From Pseudomonas sp. QTF5 (GTDB lineage: Bacteria; Pseudomonadota; Gammaproteobacteria; Pseudomonadales; Pseudomonadaceae), in contig NZ_AZRW02000023.1 in NCBI RefSeq assembly GCF_000512695.2, forward strand, positions 1,289 through 65,288: a stretch of 64,000 bases of DNA. The letters are read 5' to 3'. Below the pieces are notes generated by a model. It saw only the letters and a list, made by a program, of their open reading frames with translations, searched no databases and was not told the origin of the DNA. Positions 50,684-60,186 of the stretch are shown in pieces (position 1 is the first letter of the stretch; each line of letters opens with the position of its first letter). Both the position numbers and the translations under genes were made by a program.

Positions 50684-51718
50684 TTACTTAGCGCTAGCTT
50701 CAACCTGCGCTTCTACGCGACGGTTTACAGCGCGACCAGCGTCAGTTTTGTTGTCAGCAACTGGGCGGGATTCGCCGTAGCCAACAGACTGAACGCGGGA
50801 CGATTCAACACCGTACTGGTTGGTCAGAACTTGCTTAACGGCGTTTGCACGACGCTCGGACAGTTTCTGGTTGTAAGCGTCAGGACCGACGGAGTCAGTG
50901 TGACCTTCAACAGTAGTAGTGGTGGATGGGTACTGCTTCATGAAGTCAGCCAGGTTCTTGATGTCGCCGTAGCTGTTAGGCTTGACTACCGACTTGTCGA
51001 AGTCGAATTTCACGTCCAGCTCAACACGAACAACTTCAGCAACTGCTGGGCAGCCATCAGCGTCAACAGTTACGTTGGCCGCGGTGTCCGGGCACTTGTC
51101 AACGTTGTCGCAAACGCCATCGTTGTCGCTGTCGGCGCAGACTTCAGCTGGTGCTGGAACTGGAGCAGCAGCAGGCTTGGAGCCGCCACCGAAGTTCACA
51201 CCGATACCAACGCTAGGAGCCCACTCGGTGTCGCCCTGGTCGATGTTGTACTGAGCTTCAACGCCAGCACGGGCGTAGAAGTTGTCGGTGAAGTACAGCT
51301 TGGCACCGCCGCCAACGTTGGCGAAGGTGGAACCGTTACGACCGCTTTTGCCGTTCTGACCAATGCTTTGGTCGGAGAAGCCAGCCGATACGTACGGACG
51401 CAGCATGTCGCCCGGGTTGTTGAAGTGGTACAGAGCATCCAGAGCGGTGTTGGAGCCCTTGATGTTACGACCATCTTCAGCACGTGCGTTGTGCACTTCG
51501 TCGTAGGCCAGACGCAGTTCAACGTCGTCGGTCAGGAAGTAACCAACAGAACCGCCGAACAGGTTGCCGTTGTTCTTGAAGTCACGAGCGCTGTCGAACA
51601 TTTCTTTCTTAGCGAAGCCTTCGATTTCAACTGCGCCTTGGCCTTGTGCCAGAGCGCCGAACGAAGTGGCAGCAATAAGAGAACCAATGGCCAAGCCCAA
51701 GGTGTTTTTCAGTTTCAT
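50684..51718 (-). CDS. oprF: Major outer-membrane porin OprF
   Basis: A 344-residue OmpA-type porin. Sec signal 1-24 (GALAQGQ), then an eight-strand barrel (about 25-185), a Pro/Ala hinge (AAAPVPAPAEVC), a Cys-rich DSDNDGVCDNVDKCPD segment and the OmpA peptidoglycan-binding domain (TTVEGHTDSVGPDAYNQKLSERRANAV in parts). It anchors the outer membrane and is a general porin. SigX lies directly upstream and is its usual regulator. Confidence 0.97.
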   Translation of the reverse strand: MKLKNTLGLAIGSLIAATSFGALAQGQGAVEIEGFAKKEMFDSARDFKNNGNLFGGSVGYFLTDDVELRLAYDEVHNARAEDGRNIKGSNTALDALYHFNNPGDMLRPYVSAGFSDQSIGQNGKSGRNGSTFANVGGGAKLYFTDNFYARAGVEAQYNIDQGDTEWAPSVGIGVNFGGGSKPAAAPVPAPAEVCADSDNDGVCDNVDKCPDTAANVTVDADGCPAVAEVVRVELDVKFDFDKSVVKPNSYGDIKNLADFMKQYPSTTTTVEGHTDSVGPDAYNQKLSERRANAVKQVLTNQYGVESSRVQSVGYGESRPVADNKTDAGRAVNRRVEAQVEASAK

Positions 51719-51825
51719 CCGTTAAATCCCCATCTGGTGATTGTGAAGCAGTCCCGCAAACCGGGGGACAACTCGGCGGCAAGTCTATCAGAACTTGCCT
51801 ACACGTAAGAGATATTTGCGCCGAA

Positions 51826-52416
51826 CTAAGTTTCAGCGATGCCTGCAAATTTCTCACGCAATTTGTCTAGAGCGCGTTTGTAACGCATTTTTGTCGCACT
51901 CAAACCCATGTGCATTATGTCTGCGATCTCCTGAAATTCCAGCTCTGCGACAAATCGTAGCACCAGAATTTCACGGTCGATCGGGTTCACATACACCAGC
52001 CAGCGATCAAGTCCGCCCTTCTCCTCAGGTTTCGGCATCTTTTCTTCAGATGCTTCCTCGAGGGGGTCCAGACTCAAAGCGTCCATCAAGCGACGCTTTC
52101 GCCGTTCTTTCCGATACTGCGTGATGCACTCGTTGTACGTGATGCTATATAGCCATGTCTTGAACTTCGATTTGCCCTCGAAGTTCTTCAGGCCGTACAG
52201 CACCTTCAACATCACTTCCTGACAGACATCATCTGCGTCACGATCGTTCCCGAGATACCGTGCACAAACGTTAAATAATGTTCGCTGGTAACGCCGCATC
52301 AGTTCTTCATAAGCGCGCGTTACGTGAAACAGCTCGGTATGCGAGCGCGCGACCAACTCCTCATCAGAGAGCTCGCGGGGGTCGTAGCGCGTGGAGAGCA
52401 ATTGAGCTTTATTCAA
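51826..52416 (-). CDS. sigX: ECF sigma factor SigX
   Basis: A 196-residue ECF sigma factor. Region 2 (DRDADDVCQEVMLKVLYGLKNFEGKSKFKTWLYSI in parts) and region 4 (LQFQEIADIMHMG-like ELEFQEIADIMHMGLSATKMRYKRAL) are clear. It is known in pseudomonads to promote oprF, fatty-acid and envelope genes. Its activity is tied to the mechanosensitive channel CmpX next to it. No anti-sigma gene is present. Confidence 0.95.
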   Translation of the reverse strand: MNKAQLLSTRYDPRELSDEELVARSHTELFHVTRAYEELMRRYQRTLFNVCARYLGNDRDADDVCQEVMLKVLYGLKNFEGKSKFKTWLYSITYNECITQYRKERRKRRLMDALSLDPLEEASEEKMPKPEEKGGLDRWLVYVNPIDREILVLRFVAELEFQEIADIMHMGLSATKMRYKRALDKLREKFAGIAET

Positions 52417-52501
52417 AACAAGTCTGGCCGACAGTCAGGTCAATGTCCGCCGCAGCCCTCAGGGCATTTTGCGGCGGCATACATTAGCAGGATTTGCCGG
52501 G

Positions 52502-53332
52502 TTAGCGGCTACTCACATGCTGCTCCAAGAGAATCCGATTCGAGAGAGAGACTAGCTCACCCTCATCGGTCAGCACGGTGGTTTTAACCGTGCCGATCTC
52601 TTCGATCTGACCTTCGACCTCGCCAACTCGCACTTGTTGCCCAACCTGATACAACTCACGCACATAGATTCCCGCAAGAATCTGACCGGCAATTTCCCGA
52701 CTTCCCAAGCCCATGGCCAGCGCAACCGCCAGACCAACGGTAATCAAAACGATCACGATCACATGGTTGAGCAGGTCTGTTTTGACCTCCAACTGGCTGA
52801 TCGCAACCGAAATACTGATGATGATCACCAGGCCCTGGGCAATTCGCCCCAGGCCCGCGGCGTAATCAAGCCCTACGCCTTCTGCCGCGCCACGCACCAG
52901 CCCATTGGCCAGTTGCGCCAGCAAGACACCCACCAGCAGTACCAGCGCAGCACCGAATACTTTCGGCAAATACAGCGCCAACATGTCCAGCGTAGCCGAA
53001 ACTCGCTCAAGTCCAAGTGATTCTGCGGCTGAAACCAGAAAAATCAGCAGAACGAACCAATAGACGATCTTGCCGATCAGCGTCGAGATAGGCACCTGCA
53101 GGCCGGCGCGGGATAGCAACTTGGTCAGCCCGGTACCGCCCATCAAGCGATCGAGACCCAGTTTGGCAAGCAATTTGGAGAGTAGCGTGTCCAACAGTTT
53201 GGCCACGACAAAACCCAGCAGCAGCACAACCAATGCGCCGAACAGGTTCGGAATGAAGTTCGCAACCTTGGTCCATAACGCAGTCATTGCAGTGACGAGG
53301 CTCTGAGTCCAGAGATCAAGTTCCATATTCAA
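52502..53332 (-). CDS. cmpX: Small mechanosensitive channel CmpX
   Basis: A 276-residue membrane protein with five or so helices, beginning MNMELDLWTQSLVTAM, and a conserved end (EGQIEEIGTVKTTVLTDEGELVSLSNRILLEQHV in parts) typical of the MscS-like small channel CmpX. It senses envelope tension and affects SigX activity in P. aeruginosa. It overlaps crfX by four bases. Confidence 0.92.
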   Translation of the reverse strand: MNMELDLWTQSLVTAMTALWTKVANFIPNLFGALVVLLLGFVVAKLLDTLLSKLLAKLGLDRLMGGTGLTKLLSRAGLQVPISTLIGKIVYWFVLLIFLVSAAESLGLERVSATLDMLALYLPKVFGAALVLLVGVLLAQLANGLVRGAAEGVGLDYAAGLGRIAQGLVIIISISVAISQLEVKTDLLNHVIVIVLITVGLAVALAMGLGSREIAGQILAGIYVRELYQVGQQVRVGEVEGQIEEIGTVKTTVLTDEGELVSLSNRILLEQHVSSR

Positions 53333-53577
53333 TCAGCCTTATCAGCAGTGCGAGCGGTAGGTTTACGAAGACGGGAAACCGGCGCGACGTGGGCCGATCC
53401 GTTATTCAAGGCGATCATCAGCGCGGGCAGCCAGCGGCCCAGCAGGCTGAACAGATCGCCGGCACCGACCTGACGGTTGGCGGTTTTCAGCACGCGACCC
53501 AGGCATGCATCGTCGTCACGGCTGGACGGCGAAGCTTTGAGCATGTCACGCAAAGACTGTTCAAACGGATCGTGCAT
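53329..53577 (-). CDS. crfX: CrfX small protein
   Basis: An 82-residue protein found between cmaX and cmpX in pseudomonads. It has one weak hydrophobic stretch (about 43-60, LLGRWLPALMIALNN) and a polar, basic tail. The function is not known. The ATG at 53577 is chosen with GAGAGG five bases before it; a GTG two codons earlier overlaps that ribosome site. Confidence 0.85.
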   Translation of the reverse strand: MHDPFEQSLRDMLKASPSSRDDDACLGRVLKTANRQVGAGDLFSLLGRWLPALMIALNNGSAHVAPVSRLRKPTARTADKAD

Positions 53578-53640
53578 ACGCACCTCTCGTGATATCTGTG
53601 AAAGACGCGGTTAAATTTGGTCGGGTCACATGACTCATCA

Positions 53641-54636
53641 TCAGAACCAGCGCAAACGTCGGAATAGCCACCACTGCCCCAGCGCTACCGAGCCTGCCAG
53701 CAAGCAGGCGATCAGGAAGCCATAAGGGCTGGTGGAGAACGGAATGCCGCCGACGTTAATGCCCAAAAGACCGGTCAGAAAACTCATCGGCAAAAAGATC
53801 CCGGTGATGATCCCGAAGCGGTACATCGTGCGGTTCATACGCACGCTCAGACGCCGGTCTTCGGCCTCCAGGAGCAGCCCCACGCGCTCCCGGGTCAATT
53901 CAAGCTCCTCGAGATAACGGGTCAGACTGTTGTTCAATTCGTTCCAGTAATCGCCATCGTCTTCAACGAACCACGGCAGTTTTATCCGCGTCAGCTGACC
54001 GAAAATATCCCGTTGCGGTGCCAGAAAACGTTTCAGTGCAGCCGCCCTGCGACGGATCTGCAAAACAGCCCCATGCTCCGGTGTATACCGTTCGTCGGTA
54101 TCCAGCCTTTCTTCTTCCTCATCGACGATTTCCGAGAGGCAGCTGACCAGATCCTGCACTTTGTTAGTGAGGTATTGCGCCATATAAAGGATCAGTTCGG
54201 AAGCGGTTCTCGGCCCTTTGCCTTCGGCCAATTGCACCAGCAACTCATCGGTGGCGCGCAACGGCCGCAGACGCAGGGAGATCACCCGCTGGGCCGAACC
54301 GAAGATCCGCACCGAGACCATGTCTTCCGGTTCGGCACCTGGATTGAGGTTGATCCCGCGCAGAAACAGCAACAGCTCGGAGTCCGGCAGCGGCAAAAGG
54401 CGCGGCCGGGTGTTCTCTTCCAGCAACAAGTCGCAACTAAATTCACTCAGACCGCTGTATTTACGCAGCCAGGTCTGGGTTTGCGGATGACTGCGATCCC
54501 AGTGCAACCACAAGCTTTCATGGGACTGCAACTGCAAGTCATCGAGTTCAGTCCGGGCTATCGAACGCGCACCGCCTTTACCGTCCAGCACCAGGGCATG
54601 TACCAGCCCCCATTGCGCGTTTTCTTCCTCGAACAT
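53641..54636 (-). CDS. cmaX: CmaX, CorA/ZntB-family divalent cation transporter
   Basis: A 331-residue CorA-superfamily protein. A large N-terminal cytoplasmic domain with long helices precedes two C-terminal membrane helices (about 272-292 and 303-325). The loop motif is GINVGG, in place of the classic GMN, as in ZntB-like members. The transported ion cannot be told from sequence. GGGG precedes the ATG at 54636. It heads the cmaX-crfX-cmpX-sigX-oprF cluster. Confidence 0.9.
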   Translation of the reverse strand: MFEEENAQWGLVHALVLDGKGGARSIARTELDDLQLQSHESLWLHWDRSHPQTQTWLRKYSGLSEFSCDLLLEENTRPRLLPLPDSELLLFLRGINLNPGAEPEDMVSVRIFGSAQRVISLRLRPLRATDELLVQLAEGKGPRTASELILYMAQYLTNKVQDLVSCLSEIVDEEEERLDTDERYTPEHGAVLQIRRRAAALKRFLAPQRDIFGQLTRIKLPWFVEDDGDYWNELNNSLTRYLEELELTRERVGLLLEAEDRRLSVRMNRTMYRFGIITGIFLPMSFLTGLLGINVGGIPFSTSPYGFLIACLLAGSVALGQWWLFRRLRWF

Positions 54637-54661
54637 CCTCACCCCTTTAATGAAACGCGCT

Positions 54662-55153
54662 TTATTCAGGCATCTTCAGCGGGCTTGGCGAAATGATCAC
54701 GCCGTTGTTGTCCGCATAGATGTAGTGACCTGGATGGAAGGTCACGCCAGCAAAGGTCACCGCAACGTTGATATCGCCGAGCCCGCGCCTGTCGGATTTC
54801 CTCGGGTGGCTGGCGAGGGCCTGAACCCCCAGATCGGTCTGCGCGATGATATCAACGTCGCGGATGCAACCGTAGATCACCAGCCCTTCCCAACCGTTTT
54901 TCGCGGCTTTCTCGGCCAGCATGTCACCCAGCAACGCATGACGCAGGGAACCACCGCCATCGACCACCAGCACCTTGCCATTACCCTTGAGCTCGACCTG
55001 CTCCTTGACCCGCGAGTTGTCTTCGAAGCACTTGATCGTCACGATTTCGCCGCCGAAGGAATCTCGACCGCCGAAATTGCTGAACATCGGTTCCAGCACC
55101 TGCACCAGTTCCGGATAGGCGTCGCACAGGTCAGGCGTGAGGTAATGGTTCAT
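54662..55153 (-). CDS. RraA-family protein (RNase E regulator or HMG aldolase)
   Basis: A 163-residue RraA-like protein. Landmarks are TPDLCDAYPELVQVLEPMF, the phosphate-binding GGGSLRHALLGDMLA and GWEGLVIYGCIRDVD. The fold is shared by the RNase E inhibitor RraA and by class II 4-hydroxy-4-methyl-2-oxoglutarate aldolases, and many database names are ambiguous. The Gly-x-x-Arg-Asp (GCIRDV) motif is present, so aldolase activity is possible. AGGAG lies seven bases before the ATG at 55153. Confidence 0.88.
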   Translation of the reverse strand: MNHYLTPDLCDAYPELVQVLEPMFSNFGGRDSFGGEIVTIKCFEDNSRVKEQVELKGNGKVLVVDGGGSLRHALLGDMLAEKAAKNGWEGLVIYGCIRDVDIIAQTDLGVQALASHPRKSDRRGLGDINVAVTFAGVTFHPGHYIYADNNGVIISPSPLKMPE

Positions 55154-55327
55154 CGAGAAACTCCTGTAAAGAGGAAGACAATCGAGTAGGCAACATACGC
55201 GGACCAAGGCTGAACGGCTGCAAACGCGCCGATCGAGTCAATCACCAAAAGTGACCAGAACCGCTTAATGCGTCATATCTTAGCCGCAAGCCGTTCAGAG
55301 CGAAATGCCCTTGTTAGAGCATCAGGC

Positions 55328-56317
55328 TCAAACGGCTGCGTCCAAATCCGGCTTTCCACCCAGCAAAGGCGTCTGTTGATCCGCCAGCCAGCGCGCCACC
55401 AACGGCCAGACTTCAGTCTGCGCAGCCTTGCTGACAAGCATTTCCACGTGACCGAAATTATCGCTAAAGCCTTGCTCGCGGCCAAGGGTGATGAATTGTT
55501 TGTGCTCGGAGCCGACCTGATCGAACAGCTTGCGGCAGGCCCAGGTCGGATCCTGATGATCGCCCGCGGCGCTCACGGCCAGCACTGGCAACTGAACCTC
55601 GGCCAAACCCGCCCACCAGTCCTTGTCAGCATCGCCAAAACGACCGAACAGCCCGTACCAGCGCATGCTTTCCAGAGCCAGGCCAATCGGCTCGTCCTCC
55701 GGGCCGCGCTTGAGCCGTGAACCTGACAGCTGGGCAAAACGCTTGAGAATAAAGCGCCCGCTCCATTCCACCGGTGGAAACTTCAATGGCCAGTAGGTGC
55801 GGCTGACCTGCGTGCCGAAAAACGCCGCAGAGGCCACCACCGGTTCGCCGATGTATTCGCCGCCCAGCGCCGCCGCCAGGGTGATCCCGCCCAGCGAGTG
55901 GCCAATCCAGTGCGGGATCTGGCCGCTTTGCTCGCGTACGAACGCGCCAATGGCCGGCAGATCGTAACGCGCATAGTCGGCGACGCGGTTGTTGCGATAG
56001 TCCTGGTTGCGCTGAGACAGGCCGTGACCGCGCATTTCCGCAATCCACACATCGAATCCCAGACGCGTCAGATGAGCCCCCAGCCCCAGACCTTTGGGAG
56101 AGAACCAGAACCGTCGATTGGAAAAACTGCCGTGCAACAGAATCACCGGCACGCCACGCACCGCCGGCTCATCGGCCAGGCCCAGGCGTGTCACAGCCAG
56201 TTCGACGGTACCGTCGGGGCTGTTGCCGGGTTTCAAACGATAGACGTCTTCGCTCAGATCACCGCGCCGCTCGGCGCTGATCAGGGCGACAGGAAATAGA
56301 TTGCTGCTGCTTTGCAT
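55328..56317 (-). CDS. Alpha/beta hydrolase of the fluoroesterase type
   Basis: A 329-residue cytoplasmic hydrolase. The oxyanion-side HGSFSNRRFW, the nucleophile elbow GHSLGG, the acid in AGDHQD and the terminal FGHVEM histidine complete a triad in order. Substrate is unknown. The start at 56317 is the ATG before the conserved body; the frame continues into a REP element upstream and that part is not real protein. Confidence 0.86.
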   Translation of the reverse strand: MQSSSNLFPVALISAERRGDLSEDVYRLKPGNSPDGTVELAVTRLGLADEPAVRGVPVILLHGSFSNRRFWFSPKGLGLGAHLTRLGFDVWIAEMRGHGLSQRNQDYRNNRVADYARYDLPAIGAFVREQSGQIPHWIGHSLGGITLAAALGGEYIGEPVVASAAFFGTQVSRTYWPLKFPPVEWSGRFILKRFAQLSGSRLKRGPEDEPIGLALESMRWYGLFGRFGDADKDWWAGLAEVQLPVLAVSAAGDHQDPTWACRKLFDQVGSEHKQFITLGREQGFSDNFGHVEMLVSKAAQTEVWPLVARWLADQQTPLLGGKPDLDAAV

Positions 56318-56389
56318 AATGCTCTTGCACAAAAAAGGGCGGCATCCAGAGGAGCCCGCCCTACTTGAATATCTAAAAGAGCCGGCCAG

Positions 56390-56489
56390 TGTGGGAGCGA
56401 GCCTGCTCGCGAAGGACGCCAGAACAACGCGTTTATCCAGCGAGTACGCGTTATCGTTTACGACCATCGCGAGCAGGCTCGCTCCCACA
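56390..56489. repeat. Paired REP element
   Basis: TGTGGGAGCGAGCCTGCTCG... and ...CGAGCAGGCTCGCTCCCACA are inverted arms about 50 bases apart. The element lies between the ppsA stop and the hydrolase start. Confidence 0.87.
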
Positions 56490-56510
56490 GAGAGCGGCCC
56501 GTTCACACCA

Positions 56511-58886
56511 TCAGGCCGGAGCCTGACCTTCAGCCAGGAAGAACCAGGTTTCCAGCACGGAGTCGGGGTTCAGCGAAACGCTTTCGATGCCCTGCTCCAT
56601 CAGCCATTTGGCCAGATCCGGGTGGTCCGAAGGACCCTGACCGCAGATGCCGATGTACTTGCCGGCCTTGTTGCATGCCTGAATAGCATTGGCCAGCAAC
56701 TTCTTGACCGCTGGATTTCGCTCGTCGAACAAGTGCGCGATGATCCCGGAGTCACGGTCCAGGCCCAGTGTCAGCTGAGTCAGATCGTTGGAGCCGATGG
56801 AGAAGCCGTCGAAGAACTCGAGGAACTCTTCAGCCAGGATCGCGTTGGACGGCAGTTCGCACATCATGATCACGCGCAGACCGTTGTCGCCACGGGCCAG
56901 ACCGTTTTCAGCCAGCAGATCGACCACTTGGCTCGCTTCGCCCAGGGTGCGAACGAACGGCACCATGATTTCAACGTTGGTCAGGCCCATCTCGTTACGC
57001 ACGCGCTTGAGGGCGCGGCACTCGAGCTCGAAGCAGTCGCGGAACGATTCGCTGATGTAACGCGAAGCACCACGGAAGCCCAGCATCGGGTTCTCTTCTT
57101 CCGGCTCGTAGAGCTTGCCGCCGATCAGGTTCGCGTATTCGTTGGACTTGAAGTCCGACAGACGCACGATGACCTTTTTCGGCCAGAACGCTGCCGCCAG
57201 GGTACTGATGCCCTCGACCAGTTTCTCGACATAGAAGCCGACCGGGTCGTCGTAACCGGCGATGCGCTTGTCGACGCTGTCCTTGATTTCTTGCGGCAGG
57301 CCGTCGTAGTTCAACAGCGCTTTGGGGTGCACGCCGATCATGCGGTTGATGATGAATTCCAGACGGGCCAGGCCCACACCGGCGTTCGGCAGTTGCGCGA
57401 AGTCGAAGGCGCGGTCCGGGTTGCCGACGTTCATCATGATCTTGAACGGCAGATCCGGCATGGCATCCACGGAGTTTTTCTTGATGTCGAAGCCCAGTTC
57501 GCCTTCGAAGATGTAACCGGTGTCGCCTTCAGCGCAGGAAACGGTCACGCCCTGGCCGTCTTTCAACAGCTGGGTAGCGTTGCCGCAACCGACCACGGCC
57601 GGAATGCCCAGCTCGCGGGCGATGATCGCCGCGTGGCAGGTACGACCGCCACGGTTGGTGACGATGGCGCTGGCGCGCTTCATGACCGGTTCCCAATCCG
57701 GGTCGGTCATGTCGGAAACCAGAACATCGCCTGGCTGGACTTTGTCCATCTCGGACACGTCCTTGATGATCCGCACCTTGCCGGCGCCGATGCGCTGGCC
57801 GATGGCGCGACCTTCCACCAGCACGGTGCCGGTTTCTTTCAACAGGTAACGTTCCATGACGTTGGCCGAAGTGCGGCTCTTCACGGTTTCCGGACGGGCC
57901 TGCACGATGTAGAGCTTGCCGTCGTCGCCGTCTTTGGCCCATTCGATGTCCATCGGGCACTTGTAGTGCTTCTCGATGATCATCGCTTGTTTGGCCAGCT
58001 CGCTGACTTCGGCGTCGGTCAGGCAGAAACGTGCACGATCGGCCTTGTCCACGTCGATGGTCTTGACCGATTTACCGGCCGTGGCCACTTCGCCGTAAAT
58101 CATCTTGATGGCTTTGCTGCCCAGGTTGCGCCGCAGGATGGCCGGACGACCGGCTTCCAGCGTGCCTTTGTGGACATAGAATTCATCCGGGTTCACCGCG
58201 CCTTGTACGACGGTTTCACCCAGGCCGTAGGCGCCGGTGATGAACACCACGTCACGGAAGCCCGATTCGGTATCGAGGGTGAACATCACGCCGGCGGTGC
58301 CGGTTTCGGAGCGGACCATGCGCTGCACGCCGGCCGACAGGGCAACCAGCTTGTGGTCGAAGCCCTGGTGGACACGGTAGGAAATCGCGCGGTCGTTGAA
58401 CAGGGAAGCGAACACTTCTTTGGCGGCACGAATGACGTTTTCGACGCCACGGATGTTCAGGAAGGTTTCCTGCTGACCGGCGAAGGAAGCGTCCGGCAAG
58501 TCTTCGGCGGTAGCGGAAGAGCGCACGGCAACGGCCATGTCAGGGTTGCCGGCCGACAGCGTGGCGAACGCGGTGCGGATCTCGGCGTTGAGCTTCTCGG
58601 GGAACTCGGCTTCCATGATCCATTGACGGATCTGGGCACCGGTTTTGGCCAGGGCGTTGACGTCGTCGACATCCAGCGCGTCGAGGGCGGCATGGATCTG
58701 ATCGTTCAGACCGCTCAGTTCCAAGAAATCACGATACGCCTGAGCTGTCGTGGCAAAGCCACCGGGCACCGATACACCGGCACCTGCAAGGTTACTGATC
58801 ATCTCGCCCAGGGATGCGTTCTTGCCCCCCACATGCTCTACATCATGGACGCCGAGCTTATCGAGGGAAACTACGTACTCTACCAA
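56511..58886 (-). CDS. ppsA: Phosphoenolpyruvate synthase
   Basis: A 791-residue enzyme turning pyruvate and ATP into PEP, AMP and phosphate for gluconeogenesis. Features in order: the ATP-grasp region (VEHVGGKNASLGEM; VRSSATAEDLPDASFAGQQETFLN in parts), the phosphohistidine site GGRTCHAAIIARELGIPAVVG, and the C-terminal PEP/pyruvate barrel with VEIMVPFVRT and GICGQGPSDHP. Translation starts at TTG with GGAGAG upstream, giving the conserved (M)VEYVVSLDKLGV. It is divergent from its regulator ppsR. Confidence 0.95.
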   Translation of the reverse strand: MVEYVVSLDKLGVHDVEHVGGKNASLGEMISNLAGAGVSVPGGFATTAQAYRDFLELSGLNDQIHAALDALDVDDVNALAKTGAQIRQWIMEAEFPEKLNAEIRTAFATLSAGNPDMAVAVRSSATAEDLPDASFAGQQETFLNIRGVENVIRAAKEVFASLFNDRAISYRVHQGFDHKLVALSAGVQRMVRSETGTAGVMFTLDTESGFRDVVFITGAYGLGETVVQGAVNPDEFYVHKGTLEAGRPAILRRNLGSKAIKMIYGEVATAGKSVKTIDVDKADRARFCLTDAEVSELAKQAMIIEKHYKCPMDIEWAKDGDDGKLYIVQARPETVKSRTSANVMERYLLKETGTVLVEGRAIGQRIGAGKVRIIKDVSEMDKVQPGDVLVSDMTDPDWEPVMKRASAIVTNRGGRTCHAAIIARELGIPAVVGCGNATQLLKDGQGVTVSCAEGDTGYIFEGELGFDIKKNSVDAMPDLPFKIMMNVGNPDRAFDFAQLPNAGVGLARLEFIINRMIGVHPKALLNYDGLPQEIKDSVDKRIAGYDDPVGFYVEKLVEGISTLAAAFWPKKVIVRLSDFKSNEYANLIGGKLYEPEEENPMLGFRGASRYISESFRDCFELECRALKRVRNEMGLTNVEIMVPFVRTLGEASQVVDLLAENGLARGDNGLRVIMMCELPSNAILAEEFLEFFDGFSIGSNDLTQLTLGLDRDSGIIAHLFDERNPAVKKLLANAIQACNKAGKYIGICGQGPSDHPDLAKWLMEQGIESVSLNPDSVLETWFFLAEGQAPA

Positions 58887-59038
58887 GGTGATCTCTCCAC
58901 TAACTGTGTTGGAAAAGCTCAGACGCCGGCGACTCGGGGGAGCGTTTGCCGGCTGTATGGCCTGGACCTGGAAAATAAGTGAGAATGCGGGCCATTGGGG
59001 CCGACAAATCGCGCCTACTATATCCAAGAATCGTTACA

Positions 59039-59196
59039 AGTGTCCTGTGTTGCAAATGCGTTCCTTTTTGGCGAGTGACTGTTGTTGCCAGACAAGGCGC
59101 CGCGACGAGTCAAAGCTGGCTATGACGAGGAGCGGCAACGCAGTATGGCGACAACAGGCGCCGTCAAAAGGGAACGCATTTGTGACACAGGACACT
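59039..59196. repeat. Large dyad in the divergent ppsA-ppsR region
   Basis: Arms 59039-59069 and 59166-59196 are inverted copies matching at 28 of 31 bases by hand count (AGTGTCCTGTG.. and ..CACAGGACACT). Further inward, TGTTGTTGCC mirrors GGCGACAACA. The element fills most of the space between the two starts. It may be a dispersed palindromic element or a long operator. The rest of the region 58887-59217 holds no gene. Confidence 0.75.
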
Positions 59197-59217
59197 CACT
59201 TAAGGCCCAAGGTGCAA

Positions 59218-60036
59218 ATGAAACGATCCGCTTTCTTTATCTCCGATGGCACGGGTATTACAGCCGAAACCCTCGGTCAAAGCCTGCTGGCGCAGTTCGA
59301 AAACATTACCTTCAGCAAGATCACGCGGCCCTACATCGACAACGCGGATAAAGCGCGGGCCATGGTACAACAAATCAACAAAGCCGCCGAAAACGATGGT
59401 TTTCGTCCGATTATTTTCGACACCATCGTCAATCAGGACATTCGTGAGATTCTCGCAACGTCGAATGGTTTCATGATCGACATTTTCTCGACCTTCCTGG
59501 CTCCGCTGGAACAGGAACTGACCGAGCATTCTTCCTACACCGTCGGCAAATCCCACTCCATCGGCGGCAACTCCAATTACATGGAGCGCATCGAGGCAGT
59601 GAACTTTGCCCTCGACAACGACGATGGCGCCCGCACCCACTATTACGACAAAGCTGATCTGATTCTAGTAGGCGTGTCGCGTTGCGGCAAAACCCCGACG
59701 TGTTTGTACATGGCCATGCAATTCGGCATCCGCGCGGCCAATTACCCGCTGACCGAAGACGACATGGAGCGCCTGCAACTGCCAACCGCCCTGCGCGCCC
59801 ATCATCACAAGCTGTTCGGCCTGACCATCGACCCGGACCGCCTCACCGCGATCCGCAACGAACGCAAACCCAACAGCCGGTACTCGAGCTACGCGCAGTG
59901 CGAATTCGAAGTGCGCGAGGTGGAGAATCTGTTTCGCCGCGAGAACATTGCCCACATAAATTCCACGCATTTCTCCGTGGAAGAGATCTCTGCGAAGATT
60001 TTAGTAGAGAAAGGTGTGGAGCGACGGTTCAAGTAA
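59218..60036 (+). CDS. ppsR: PEP synthase regulatory protein
   Basis: A 272-residue bifunctional kinase/pyrophosphorylase of the DUF299 family. It inactivates PEP synthase by ADP-dependent phosphorylation of a threonine near the catalytic histidine and reactivates it by phosphate-dependent removal. The P-loop-like GVSRCGKT (152-159) and opening RSAFFISDGTGITAETLG are diagnostic. It starts at the ATG at 59218, directly after the dyad. Confidence 0.95.
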   Translation: MKRSAFFISDGTGITAETLGQSLLAQFENITFSKITRPYIDNADKARAMVQQINKAAENDGFRPIIFDTIVNQDIREILATSNGFMIDIFSTFLAPLEQELTEHSSYTVGKSHSIGGNSNYMERIEAVNFALDNDDGARTHYYDKADLILVGVSRCGKTPTCLYMAMQFGIRAANYPLTEDDMERLQLPTALRAHHHKLFGLTIDPDRLTAIRNERKPNSRYSSYAQCEFEVREVENLFRRENIAHINSTHFSVEEISAKILVEKGVERRFK

Positions 60037-60060
60037 TTCTTTAGCGCCTGTCAGGCCGCC

Positions 60061-60169
60061 TTCGCGAGCAAGCCCGCTCCCACATTTGATCTTCAGCGAA
60101 CACAGATTTTGTGTACGACAAAGATCAAATGTGGGAGCGGCGGTGCGACGATTCGACTTGCTCGCGAAG
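60061..60169. repeat. Paired REP element with a rearranged right arm
   Basis: Arm 1 (60061-60090) is a normal REP copy. Arm 2 (60124-60169) keeps both flanks, ATCAAATGTGGGAGCGG and TTGCTCGCGAAG, but the centre is replaced by a longer stretch, CGGTGCGACGATTCGAC. The outer flanks still pair. Confidence 0.8.
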
Positions 60170-60186
60170 AACGATAACGCGGTCTC

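Noticed and set aside
55328..56506. Longer N-terminus (63 residues) of the alpha/beta hydrolase
   Set aside because: Those codons run across a REP element and read as REP-derived peptide; the ATG at 56317 is the natural start.
56301..58982. Long plus-strand open frame (893 codons) opposite ppsA
   Set aside because: It is the antisense shadow of ppsA, has composition rich in His, Gln, Val and Asp typical of such shadows, and shows no family motifs.
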